Under the pieces are notes generated by a model. That model did no database searches. It was not told the DNA's origin and saw nothing but the letters and a program-made list of their open reading frames with translations. A DNA stretch of 64,000 nucleotides from Epinephelus fuscoguttatus (lineage: Eukaryota > Chordata > Actinopteri > Perciformes > Serranidae): assembly GCF_011397635.1 (NCBI RefSeq), contig NC_064767.1, forward strand, positions 6,519,501 to 6,583,500. The letters are read 5' to 3'. Positions within the stretch are counted from its first letter, which is position 1; each line of letters begins with the position of its first letter. The translations under genes were made by a program, and so were the position numbers. Of this stretch, positions 12,101 through 24,900 are shown piece after piece.

Positions 12101-15100
12101 GAGACAGAGGGGGACTGTGGGGTGTGTGTGGTTGTGTGTTGTGTGTCAGTGCTGATATAAAGAGGCTGCGGTTAGCCAAACCATTATTAACCATCTACCG
12201 AAGATGAAGTCAGCAAATTCTTGAAGGTAGGGCTTAATTTAATTCTCAATCAAACCTCTGATGTTTTTTCCATTTAATCCATTGATAGTTGAGTCAAAAA
12301 AAAGGGTAAGAATAATGGAGAACGTCACTCAGAATTGTTGGCAATCAGAAGGGAAATTTTCAACATCTTTACATTTTTAAAAGTCTAATTTGCAGTGATA
12401 TTAAATGGTGGAACCAACAAGAAAATCTTCGCATTTTACTGTAAATCAGTAAGTCATTCATTTTCTATTAAACAACAAATTGATTATTATTTCTGCTCTA
12501 CTTTGGACTAAAACGATGGGGAATCATGTGACTGAAGACTGAGGACTTTAGTCAGCACAGTGAACTAAATTAACAGTTGTGATGTGTCCTGCATTTCTGG
12601 GCCCATTTTGATGTTTGCTATTGCCTTTTTCTTATTCCTGTAGACAACAGGCCTAACGCATGATGTCATGTTGATATGTACAGTAATGCCACAGTGGGTG
12701 TGGCAGAAATGCTTTTCTCTGTCAAGGCAGTGGATGAAGAGATTTTGAATTAAGGCCATAAGAGTTGTAATTGTCGTTAATATTGCTGTTTGGGCCAAGT
12801 GCCTCTCTAATAGTATGTTGCTTGTTTTGCTTGAGGATTGTCTGTTTGGCATCAACAAGTTGTTTTGCCTTCAACTCCAGCTGAAAATGTGCAAATTGAG
12901 TTTCGTATATCGATGCTAAATCTTTCAAGAGCGACTCACACTGGACCTAAGAATCATTCTTGCCATTGTCTTACTATGAACGTCCCATGTTGTAGTATTT
13001 TTTCCTAGTATTTTCAGACTACTCTGACTTAGAGGAACTTGTTCACAGATACACGGAGAGAAATCACTAGAAGCAGACAAGACCACTTGGCTAAAATAGG
13101 AATCACCAAAAACGTGAATTGAAATACAATACCACTTTTTTCTGTAATGCACAGTACAACTCAGAGTAAGTAATGAAAGCATTTAAGAATAATGTGTATT
13201 TTGTTAATGTATGTAGCATTACAGCATCCGTTGTACAGAGCATCACTTGGTATGCAGTTGTCCTGAATTCATTCATGAAAGAAGGGAAAGGGGGAATGCT
13301 AGTGGGGGTCAGCAGAAAAATAAGGGGGAGGGACAAAGAGAGAAGAGAGTCTGAACCCTAATCTGTATCATGTTCTGAAGCAGCCTTTAATGTGAGTGTG
13401 TGCGAGGGGAGGCTTAAATGGGCATCTGCCGCAAGCCTTGATAACAGACCAACACTCCAGTTACATCCCAATGCTCTAATTATACAGACTAATCCTACAA
13501 ATACAATACATGTACACAAGGAGAACAGAGCATAAAGCCCTCCAACATGCACTGATGACAAAGGAAACAGATGCACGATGGCTGCAACTAAAACATTCAA
13601 ATCTATAAGCAGTTGACTTTTATTGATTAAGGTTTTAAATGAGTTTGTTGCTGGATTTATAATTTCTGCCAACTTTCAGTCTGATCAAAGACAGATATTT
13701 GCATAATTAAAACAGAATACTTGGAAAAGATCAGCAAATTAAATGAATTGCCGTGTGGTGGACACGATCCAGTGAATTCTGTTTGCAGCATGATTTCATA
13801 TCTTTTTTTGCTCAGATTTTCCTGGCTACTTCTACAGTTTTACTCGTGTCCCAAAGGGTGTGATCATTCTTGCCACGAGTTAGCTTTGAGGTATTGTGGT
13901 AACTGGTGCTCGTAAACAGAAGTCACTTTGATTTACAAGCTTTGCTGGTCAGAGTTTTGGCATCCTGATATCTCACTAGATTTTGGCAGCATAATACATA
14001 AGCATCATTCTTGTTTCAATGCCTCTAACTTTACCAAAGGATAACAGTGTTTTATGCGGCTATTTAAAAAAGAAATAGCTGAGCCTTGTAATGCCATAAA
14101 CTCTTAAGTTTCAGGGTAATTTTTCAGTTGTCAGTTCAGATCATATTCTCACTAAATTGACATGCTTTTTTTGGTGCCTCTGGAGTTTCACTATCTCTTG
14201 TGTGAAATGAAAAGAATTGATTTAGATACTTCAGAATTTGACAAAATAAAACAAAAAGAAAAGTTTAACCAGCAGTTTGATTGTTCCCGTCTCCAGTAAA
14301 AGCAGAAGAAAAATCTACTGTAGTTGCTCAACTGCTTCAATATTTTCTCAGTGGCAGCCGTGAAAGTGTGTGTGTGTGTCTGTGTGTGTGTTTGTGTAGG
14401 GTGGGCTTTGTTCGTCTGACCTAGTTAAGCTGGTTACTTTGTCCTCCCACTCTGATGATAATGGGACACACACACACACACACCACTACACCCTTCAATA
14501 GGCCAAGCCAAGAAATAGTCCCAGTGAAAATGTCCACAGCAATGTCTGAGTGACTGACGCTGCAAAGAGACGTTGCAGTTGAGTTTTGTGATTGCTGTGA
14601 ACTAAATTCCACCCACCTCCATTATAATATGGGGGTGGCAAAAGTCTCAGAAGTGGATTTCTTAGAACCTCATTAAACTGACCCTTTAACTGGGTTTCTC
14701 TGTATCTCCTGGTAGGAAAACCAGATTTTTTTATTTACATCACACCAGGGGGAAGAAGTCAGCAACCCACACATCCACTCACACACTCTCACTAAGTCCT
14801 TGCCTGTTGCAATGTGTGTCAGATTATTATTATGGGTTGTCTGCTGGCCACAGGGATACAGGGGAGGGAGGCAGGTCTGGATCTGATTAACATACCTCGA
14901 CTAGGGCAGAGGTATGTTATATACAGACACACATATATGGTGTGTTATTGTACGGGTGTAAGGCACTGTTTTATATATAAACATTAAAATGTTTTTCAAA
15001 GATAAGCCTTGAAAAATAGAAAAAAAAAATTTCTCAGGTGGGGGGTTGTTCTGTCTATATAGATGATTGTTCCAGTAAACACCACCCTCCATCACAAATT

Positions 15101-15940
15101 TCTTGTTTTATCATGTCTTTTAGTTGTCAGTTTCCAGTTTGTATTGCCTGAAAGAAACACTGACTTTAAAAATAATCCAGTGGGGCTTTTTTACGGACCA
15201 GCTGTAGAAAACTGGTGTTCACTGTGGTCAGCTCCCAAGTGAGAATGTGTGTAAATGAGTGAGTGTGAAGCAGAGTGGTTTTGAAAACAAGCAAGTATGC
15301 TCAGGCAGCCTGCCCTGCATAAATAAAGGTTCGCTGCCCTGTTGACTTGCACCAGCACGGCAGACACAGTCCAGTCCCCTGTGGATTGGGACTAGCCTGA
15401 ATACCAGATGACAACAGCAGACTGATGCAGAGGTCTTCTAGCATTTTTTCGTGGAGACTAATCTAAAACATGCTATTTTCCTTATTGAGAAATACTGTTT
15501 TTATTTGCTTTGTGATCCGTCATTGCATCAGAACAGTGCTTTAAGGCACAGGAAATATAATGGCTCACTGAGCAACTGGAAATCACTACTTCAGCATCAA
15601 AGGACAGCAAAGTGGGAAATTAACTCCAGACTCACGCTGGAAAATCGTTTCCTCTCACTGAGTTTGTCTACTGTATCAGCACCTCTGGCAGGTGACCAGA
15701 CATTATTTGGTCTTTTTAAGATGCTGTTAAGCATCTAGTTGGATTCCTGCTGACACTGGTGACTGAAGCTACTCCCTTCACCATGAAAGCTTCTCTTCGG
15801 TTCACCAGTGAAATGTTTTTAATGTGACGTGGTTATATTACTAAATTATTTGTTATATTGCTGCATTATTGAGCAGTTAAATATTCAGTGACATAGATCA
15901 GATAAACACTTCATCTCTGTTTCTTCATGTGTTGTTTCAG
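9167..15940 (+). other. itsn1: itsn1 intron 1
   Basis: About 6.8 kb between the 5' UTR exon and the exon with the start codon. It has short CA/GT runs near 14367 and 14468 and an antisense coding-like block at 12565-13182 (listed separately). I see no other exon. Confidence 0.5.
12565..13182 (-). pseudogene. Antisense coding-like block with frame shifts, probable processed pseudogene
   Basis: On the - strand three overlapping frames read one after another like one protein. 13182-12940 contains CEQVPLSQSSLKILGK and WDVHSKTMARMILR. About 12943-12722 contains QCESLLKDLASIYETQ and FAHFQLELKAKQLVDAK. About 12735-12565 contains CVRPVVYRNKKKAIANIKMG. The first junction needs a one-base shift near 12943, the second a shift near 12735. 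Composition is helical and lysine/glutamine-rich. I do not recognise the parent gene. It could instead be exons of an unrecognised nested gene, or chance. Confidence 0.3.
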
Positions 15941-15999
15941 GTGTTGTGTACTGCAGAAGACTGAGTGAACCATGGCACAGTTCCCCACCACATTCACAG
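15941..15999 (+). CDS. itsn1: itsn1 exon 2: start codon
   Basis: Acceptor gtttcag precedes 15941. The first 31 bases are 5' UTR, including the upstream ORF stop. The ATG at 15972-15974 begins [10 protein letters not shown], matching the family start MAQFPTPFGG. The exon ends in phase 1 at GTCAGT. Confidence 0.9.
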
Positions 16000-18900
16000 G
16001 TCAGTATGTGTGTGTGTGTGTGTGTGTAACTGGCATGAAATGTGGAAAGTCGATGTTTATATTTTCCTCTCAGAGTTGACAGCTAAGAGTCAAGTGTAAG
16101 ATGGCAGCACATTGCTCCATTAATCCACCACAGTATTCCATCAGTGCATTAGAAGACGAGACACACCTTCTCACGACTCCACTTTCCATTTCCATAACCA
16201 GTCCTAGAATCCCCCCAAGATCATTTATCAATCTAATTGTAAAGCACAATGAGTTACTTCAGGGGAGAGGCAGAATAAAGTCACGTGACAACAGGACGTA
16301 GCTGCAACATTGCAACATAAAAAGTATAGTGCCACCAAACCAGTAGTCTTAAAAAAAGGCATACACAGGGACATATTAGGAGATAAGACAGCTATCAAAA
16401 TAACCTCAGAGTGAAATCTGTGGTCAGTTCTGTCAGTGAGAGACTGGAGGCAGACAGACAGACGGAACAAAGGCCGACTGACTCCAAATGCTTAAAAACC
16501 ACACATTGTGAGATTTGTCAGACAATAGGCAGATTTGTAACTGTTAGATGGAGCATATTGCACACTTGACTCTGTGCTGAATGAGGACTAGCCACTCAAA
16601 CCATTGTTAAGCAGTGGTACTCAAAGGGAGACATTCATCTAGAAACAACTGAGGCTGAATGATGGCGTAACTGCATATGTGTCATATCAAAAATATAGAT
16701 ACTTCCAATGTGAAGTATTGGACAGGTGTAGACAGAATTTACGTTGATGGGATTTTTCTGCATTTTTTATTTAAAACGTTGTGGCAGAAAAATCCAGGCT
16801 ACATATGGAAAGAATAAGCATCCTTCTCAACAACAGCTAACAAAGGGAGTTGAGACTGAATCATCCCTGTCAGCAAGTGATGCGTCTGTTAGATTAACAT
16901 TACTGACTCATGGACGAACTTGCCATGTATTCAGTTTTCTAAGGAAAGACAGTGGCCTCTGACTCTCAGTCCCTCATCCATTCATCCGTTTTTCTTTCCT
17001 CATCAGTGTCTGAGTTGACAGTCTTTCTTAAGTGTCACTTAACGGGAATCCTCTAACAGGAACTGAAACTCATGACTAACACATTCTTCTCATGCTTCTC
17101 TTTTCTCCCTCTTTCTCTGTGTGTGTGTGTGTGTTTGTTTCTTTTGTGGGTTAGGTCCAGATGTGTTTCTGATCTCGGTGGATGAGAGAGCCAAACATGA
17201 TCAGCAGTTTCTCAGCCTCTCTCCAACTGCCGGGGGTTACATCACAGGTAACAGTCTCCCTCCCCCTGTCTCTGTATCTCGCCCACACTCCGCACACACT
17301 TTTACAGGGTAAGGGTGAGATGAGATGAGGACATGAACAAAGGCAGTGTCATTTCAGGTCCTCAGTGCTTGGATGTGTGCTGTAGAAAGCAGAAACTGGA
17401 TCAAGAAAACTACATTTGAATGACAAAAAAACATTTGAAAGTAGAACCAAAAGTTATATTTTATGTTACAGAGTGATCTCAAATTATAATGTGCCTCATG
17501 GGTTAAATTGTTTTCTATCAATCATTTAACAAATCCATTATTGGTATACAATGCAGGATTGTCGGATGCTGTTTGTAAAAATCCTCATCAGTGAAAGTGA
17601 AAATAAAAGCTAACCAATTATTCTTTTGTTAATGATTGTTCAATCTACCAACTATTTTCTCGAATAATTGTTTGGTCTATAGAATCTAACCCCAATTTTC
17701 CAGAGTACAAGTACATGTTACATATCTTCCAATTGCTTGTTTTGTATAACCGACAGTATCGAACCTAAACAAACCTAGGAATTGTTTGTTGTTGTGTCGC
17801 CTCAGAGAAAGTGCAATATTTTATACATTTTGTATTTCTGTCAGTGTCCTAAGAGTTAAAAATGAGATCCAATATTTATCTGTTTTGAAATGGGCTTTGG
17901 CTTTCTCCATGTGGTCAAAAGTGGCCTTTCTTTTTGGATTTGTCCTGTGATCTCACATCCTGCTTCTCTTTGTCTGTCAAGGCGACCAAGCCAGGAACTT
18001 CTTCCTTCAATCAGGGCTGCCCCCTCCCATCCTAGCCCAAATCTGGTGAGTCACATAGCCAGGAATTTTTTTAATAACTCACAGACTATCAATCATTGTA
18101 TTAATTTGAAACTCACACGATAATGACATTATGTTTAGTATTAAAGTCTATTCACACAATTTACAACTACAGTTTTTTGTGTAGCAATACATCAGTCTTT
18201 TAACTTTTATCTCTGTGTACCTTTTAAGGGCTCTGGCTGATATGAACAGCGATGGTCGTATGGACATTCACGAGTTCTCCATCGCCATGAAACTCATCAA
18301 ATTGAAACTCCAGGGTCACCCTCTGCCCCCCGCGCTCCCTCCCAGTATGAAACAACCCCCACTGACTTTACCCCCACAGGGTGGCTTTGGTAAGACAGAC
18401 AGAATCACACAATAGACTGTGTATGTGATATAACTGTTAAATATTTATGGCAGCTGGCTCTGTGTCAACCTGCTTTGTTTTGTTTCATAAAATCACACTT
18501 CTAAAAACATCTGCCTCACTACCAAGTTTAGGCGGTGATTGATTGTAAGACTAAATAATAACAGTGATAATTTTAATCTAATTTTTATTCTGAACTGGGT
18601 TAATACAGAACAAACACTGCACACAGTCTAAAGTAATTACAGAGATGTAATCTTTTGCTATCAGTTCATGTCACAGCTGCAAGGTTTTTTGATGTCATGT
18701 TCTTCCCTGAAAAAGGGGTGGTGGTAAAACACTGCAGATGTATTTGATAAGGATTATGTCACTTTTTTGTTTTCCAAAGGTCATTCAGGAAATGCTTGCT
18801 CACTCTCATTCAGTCTGCTGCACCTCTGAGGCTGATCAATAAAGTTATAATGCAAACACAGTAAACAGTCATAATGTTCCTCTCCTTCAGCTTACACTGA

Positions 18901-21900
18901 GGCTCTCACGCCCCATTTACTAGTATGAATAAAATCTCTAATTCATCACTAGAAACTCATCTCTTATGCATCTTTTGAAAAATACTCTGTGTGTCTAATA
19001 ACAAAATCTGTCCTGCACATCTGTTTTTCTCCAGGCATGCCCCCCATGCCCCCCATCGCAGCTCCTCTGCCAGGCGTGCCTCCGCTCCCCCTGCCACCTC
19101 TCCCTGTCGGAGTGTCTCCTCCACTCGTCTCATCCGCCCCTCCTCCTCTACCCCCGCCCATCGCCAACGGAGCTCCCCCCACAGGCATAATGCAGCCCAT
19201 CTCAGGCTTCTCCCACCCAGGTTAGGCACTGTAACAACACGGCAAGGCGGTGTGTCGAAATGTTTGCTTTGCTTCTGTAGCAACTGTAGTTGTGGACAAA
19301 GGTCTCAGCCCTAAGCTTCTGTTTACACATCAATTACACATTTATATTTACAGTAGCAAGTAGCAGGTCACTGTTTTATAGTGAAGTTAGAACCAGGTAT
19401 AGCAGCTTTGCATTTGTTGCTGACTGACTGAATTTAATATCACACCATAAAGGAATGAAATAAGATGACATGAAATTAAACGCTGCTGTGTATATGCTAT
19501 TTGATATTAGGTTAAAATGCTCAGTGTCTGACCACAGCCTCAAACTAAAATGTACTCTTCTCTGTCTCTGCCAGCTCCCTCTGTCAACAAGTCCTCTTCA
19601 TTTAATCGTTCCAGTGCAAAGTTGCAGAAGGGGTCGTCCTTGGACGCTGCTAGGTAGGTCACATAATCAGAAATTAAAACCATTTTGCCTGGTAATAATC
19701 TGCGAGAACATTTCAGCTGAATTATTGTCACATCTTTATTGTAGTTTCTGCCAATATCTTTACAAGCTGTTAGTTACTTATTTTGCTTTTGTCCTTTTTG
19801 CATCAAGTTGATATAAACGTAGGCATACACACTTAAACCACTCAAGGTGCTTGGCAGTATATTTGATAGTGGATCTTACATTTTATGTGCTTATTTTTGC
19901 TTTCGGTCTGCTGTATGGTAAAGTCACTTAACTTACCTTCTGTTCTTTGTATTCCTTTACTCATCCAAGTGCTCAGCCCCCCCCTGATTGGGCCGTTCCT
20001 CAGTCCTCCAGGCTGAAGTACAGACAGCTTTTTAACTCCCATGACAAGATGATGAGTGGACACCTCACAGGTACTCACACGCAGACTGATATGTTATGAT
20101 TTATGATGATATTTCTGTCATGTTTGTCACAGCATTAAATGTATTTGGGGACTTTTCTTTCTCTCAGGTCCCCAGGCTCGCACTATCCTGATGCAGTCCA
20201 GTCTTCCTCAGGGCCAGCTGGCCACAATATGGTCAGTAAATTGAAATTCAACAGTTTAATCAAAATCAGAATATTTAGAGGACATTGGTCCTTGAAATGC
20301 TTAATTTGTTTCATCATTTTTTCCTACAGGAGTTTATCAGATATTGACCAGGATGGAAAGCTGACCGCCGAGGAGTTTATCTTAGCCATGCACCTCATAG
20401 ATATGGCTATGTCAGGGTTACCGCTACCCCCTGTGTTACCACCAGATTACCTCCCGCCCACATTCAGGTAAGTACTGTGATTTAAATACCACATTAACTG
20501 ACAGCAGTATATTATGCTGTAGTTTAAAGCAGATGTTTGCGATAAAGTTTCAGGTCAGATTGAAGTGAAATGCATTTATTAGTTGCTACAAAATGTGTTT
20601 TATCCATCGTTGCATTAACAGAAGTAATAAAATGTGTCTCCCAGATGTGTCTACTGACAATACTGACCGTGTGTATTGATAATTTGTATTGTTTTGGCGA
20701 TGTGTGTGTCTTAAAGGCGTGTGCGAAGTGACAGTGTTCAGTCGGACCAGAAGAGCGTGCAGGAGGAGGCAGAGGAGGAGGCGGAGTGCAGCCAGGACAA
20801 GAAACTACCAGGTGATTGGTCCTGCACATTACATCATAGTAGACCCTATTGTGTTTTTGATAAACAAGGGTGCTTCACCATCTGCACGCAGCATTTAGGT
20901 TCTTTAAAACACTTGTCAGTAATTTTGTCAGTGTTTCTGTGATCTGTCAGCTGCCTGCGTACCACAAAACTCTTCTGCCTCTTTTAATCAGTCCCTCCAG
21001 GATTACACTGGCTGTTTTGGGATTTCTTTGCAGCCTGAAATGCCTGATTTCACAGCAGCTTTTTAAAAATAGTGCAGTAGATGTTGCAGTGTTTTTAGGT
21101 GTTCTTTTGTAGTGATATTGTGGCAGCAAGTGAAAATTGCAAAAAATAATTAATTCATGAAAAATCAAAGGCAACTTGTTCCAGTGAGAATAAAATTGCA
21201 CTATTCTGAGTTTGTGATTCATACTACATCAACATAGCTAGTAACCATGCCTGTTTAATCTAACTCACCTTAATTTTTCAGCACATGCAATAGATCTGGA
21301 TACAGCCTCTGTCATGGTGATTTATCTTGTCTGTTTTCCATGCGTTTGTGCCAGTTTCTGGGTGTGTTTAATGGAAGAAAAGAATTTGTCAATGTCAGTT
21401 GTGTTTCACCACAACATTGCACACGGTGCAGAACTGTTTACCCTTGCTTTCGTACACAACATCACAGAATTGCCTTGCTTGGTCTTTAGCAGTGATTTGG
21501 GTTGGTACATGTGAGACTTTGTCACACATGTCTGCATCTTCTCAACCAGATACAAGGTGGAATGATTAGTAAAACTCATGGGAAACTGCAAAGTTGCAGT
21601 GATTGGACAAAATTGCAAGGTTTTGCAGAATTTACAAGGATTGGTTGAAGTTGTATTAATTGTTGCCAGGGTTGGAAATGTACTTTTTTGTCCACCTGCC
21701 ACTGTGGCTGGTGGATTCAGAAATCTCCCAGCCACTCAGTAGCTTACCATAGATTTTTTTGGCTGGTGAGTAAATCAAATCTAGCAGCCAAATGTGGGCA
21801 TATTTTACCAGCAGTTGGCCGGTGGCTAGTGCTAACTTCCAACCCTGATTGTTGCAGTTGTGACATTGCAACCTCCTGGAGGGCCTGTGTGATCTAGTGC

Positions 21901-24900
21901 CTCACAAACAGCGGTCCACTTTGCTTTTTAATTTCAGTCTGTTGTAGCCACTCTTCATTAACATTCATGTGAAAGATTGACAGTTTGGAATAAAGCAGAA
22001 CAGTGTAAATGTGCACTTCGAAGTGCTTTAGTGAGGGCAGAAACATGGCATCATATATCCCATCTGTAAAAATATAAAATCATAGCTACTGCATGTTGTT
22101 TATATTTACTCCCTTTGTATCACCACAGTGACATTTGAGGATAAGAAAAGGGAGAACTTTGAGCGAGGAAACCTGGAGTTGGAGAAGAGACGTCAGGCTC
22201 TGCAGGAGCAGCAGAGGAAAGAGCAGGAGAGACTGGCTGCGCTGGAAAGAGAGGAACAGGAGAGAAAGGTATACTCTTATGAATTTCTCATGTGCACACT
22301 GTGAGCCCTCATAATTTGAATTGGTCATGGCTAATGGCTTGTGTGTAAGGCTCTAAAATATCTGCATTTATAATAGCCTCAGTGTTTTCATTGTGGCAGC
22401 CACAATACCCCATGTCTTTGAAATAAATCAGTGAATTATTTACTTTTATGACAAGTGTTGAAACTAGGAGGAAATGAAAATGCATTGGGGTGACCTGTAA
22501 CAAATAATAGAGCTGTTTGCTCTGCTGGCTCACTTTTGTGTGTTTGTTTTTCAGGAGCGTGAGCGTCTGGAGCAGGAGAGGAGACGACAACACGAACTAG
22601 AAAAACAACTGGAGAGACAGAGAGAGCTGGAGAGGCAGAGGGAAGAGGAAAGGCGCAAAGAGATAGAGAGGAGAGAGGTATGAAGAAGACAGGAAGGGGG
22701 GAGGAGGCAAAAATGATTACCAGGTATCTGCATTTTAATTGAAGAGTTATGGTTGAGTCGACATTTAACTGCTGTAGGCTTGTAATTACATCTGCTCCAG
22801 ACAACTTAGAGGCCTTTTACTGCCCTCTTTAAATCTCAGCTTCTACAGTAAAGAACCTAATTCACACTCCTACACCAGATGGCTTGTTGTGTATAATGAA
22901 GTGTTATATATGAATATAATTTGATGCAACATAATATCCAATCTTCTGTAGTCTTGTTCTATGAGCTGTAATATTTAGTTGGGAAAATAAACTTTTTGCT
23001 TTGTGTGTCTTTGTCTGTCCAGGCTGCTAAGCGAGAATTAGAGCGTCAGCGTCAGCTGGAGTGGGAGCGTCAACGTCGCCAGGAGCTTCTGACTCAAAGA
23101 AACAGAGAGCAGGAGAGTATAGTGCTGCTCAAAGCCAGGAAGAAGACCCTGGAGTTTGAACTGGAGGCTTTGGTAATCAAACAAATGCACCCACACCTAG
23201 TCACATAATCAAACATACAGTACACACAGAGTAGACAAGAGAGGATACTGCTTGTCAATCAAAGGAAGTCACATTTTGGAGAGCTGACAACGTGCTGTAC
23301 TGCATGGCAATTATTAACACTCAAAGTCTCTTTGTACAGTCTGTACAATATAGACAGGACCACAGTGATCTAACTGAGCTGACAGATGGTACTAGTTGCA
23401 GAGAGTTACTCTTTGGACTGCCAGATCAGTCAGTGTCTGTTTGTGTGACAATGGCAGACTTAAACTTTTCTTTAAAGACAAGCCAAAAGCAACTACTAAA
23501 ACCAACAGGAAAAACAGAACAGTTATCAAAAGTTCTTTCTGTAACCTAATTTATTTGATTTATATTATACCACATAGAAAAACACTAACAAAACAATATA
23601 AATAATAACAGAATACTCAAGGGAGGCCAGAAGTCTGAAAGGCTTATCACAGGTCTCCCCCAGCTGTGATGAAGACATTCAAATAAAATAAACTTTAAGT
23701 CCCCTTTCAGACACGTTTTAGATATGTACTACTTATACTGAGACAAATATTTGTTTAACGTGGTTTTCCCACATAATAGCAAGGAAAAAACTGGAAGCAA
23801 ATCTATTCTTTCTCCATCACTTTCTCTTTGGCGTCTCTAGCGCTGCTAGTGTAAGGTTGAACAGTGAAAGAGTAGCGTGTATCAAGATGGCTGCCGTTAG
23901 AGGAAACATTGGAGATTATTCATTTGTTTGAGCCTCAGTCAGAGCCAGACTCAGGTAAGGGCGACCAGTAGATTCATCCAAATGGTTAGTATAGTTAGTC
24001 TTTTGATGTTTATTAGCTTGTTAGCTTGTAGGCTAGCTGGCAGTGGCTCACATTGTTAGTTTTTTGTGAAATGTACAATAGTATCTGCTACAATGGGTTT
24101 GGGTAGATAGTGAAAGGAAGCTCAAGGGTCCAGTTTACGTCCATCTATTCCTTTATCAAAATGTGTTTCCCATAAAAGACAGCAATTAGCTCTCCTACTT
24201 TGACTGTAACAAATATATCAAACAGATAAGAAGTAACTAAATGCCAGTTCAAGGTTTATCTAAAAAGTTGTTTTTTTAGATGTTTTTTAACACGATGACT
24301 GACTGGGGGAGCTGATTAACATTGTTCCACATTATATGATCTTTACATATATTTTATGAAAAATTGAGTGAGGTGGGTTTTAACAAGGGGAATGTGAAGG
24401 TGACTGGACTGTATGATCTGTTAAAAGTAAAGGTCTGGGTTCAACTGACAATATTGTCAGAAACATGTAGGCAAGCTTTTAATCTTGTGGATGGCCTTTT
24501 AAAAACAAATTTGCATTCTGCTGATGGTCAATACAGATAAAATTTTCAGTTTACGAAACAATGACGCAGATGGCTGCCTGAAGCCAGAAAACGTAGCAAC
24601 TCTAACACCTTTTCTGAGGAAGAAAGAGTACTTTGCGTATCAGCAGAAAATTAATAGTGCATTCCTTTCTATCTCTATTTTCCCATCCTGTAGAATGATA
24701 AGAAGACACAGTTGGAGGGCAAACTGAAGGATGTTCGGTTTCGTCTGTCAGCTCAGCGGAGAGAAGTGGAGCAGACCAACCAGACGAGAGAAACACGCAT
24801 TGCTGAAATCACCCTGCTACAACAGCAGCTGCAGGTACGCAAAATGAATGTTAACCATCAGCACAAAAAAAGAAAAACAAACACAAAATGCTTCCATTCA

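Noticed and set aside
23880-23900. AAGATGGCTGCCG (YY1-like) as an internal promoter in itsn1 intron 14
   Set aside because: A lone motif in otherwise AT-rich intron without other promoter features.
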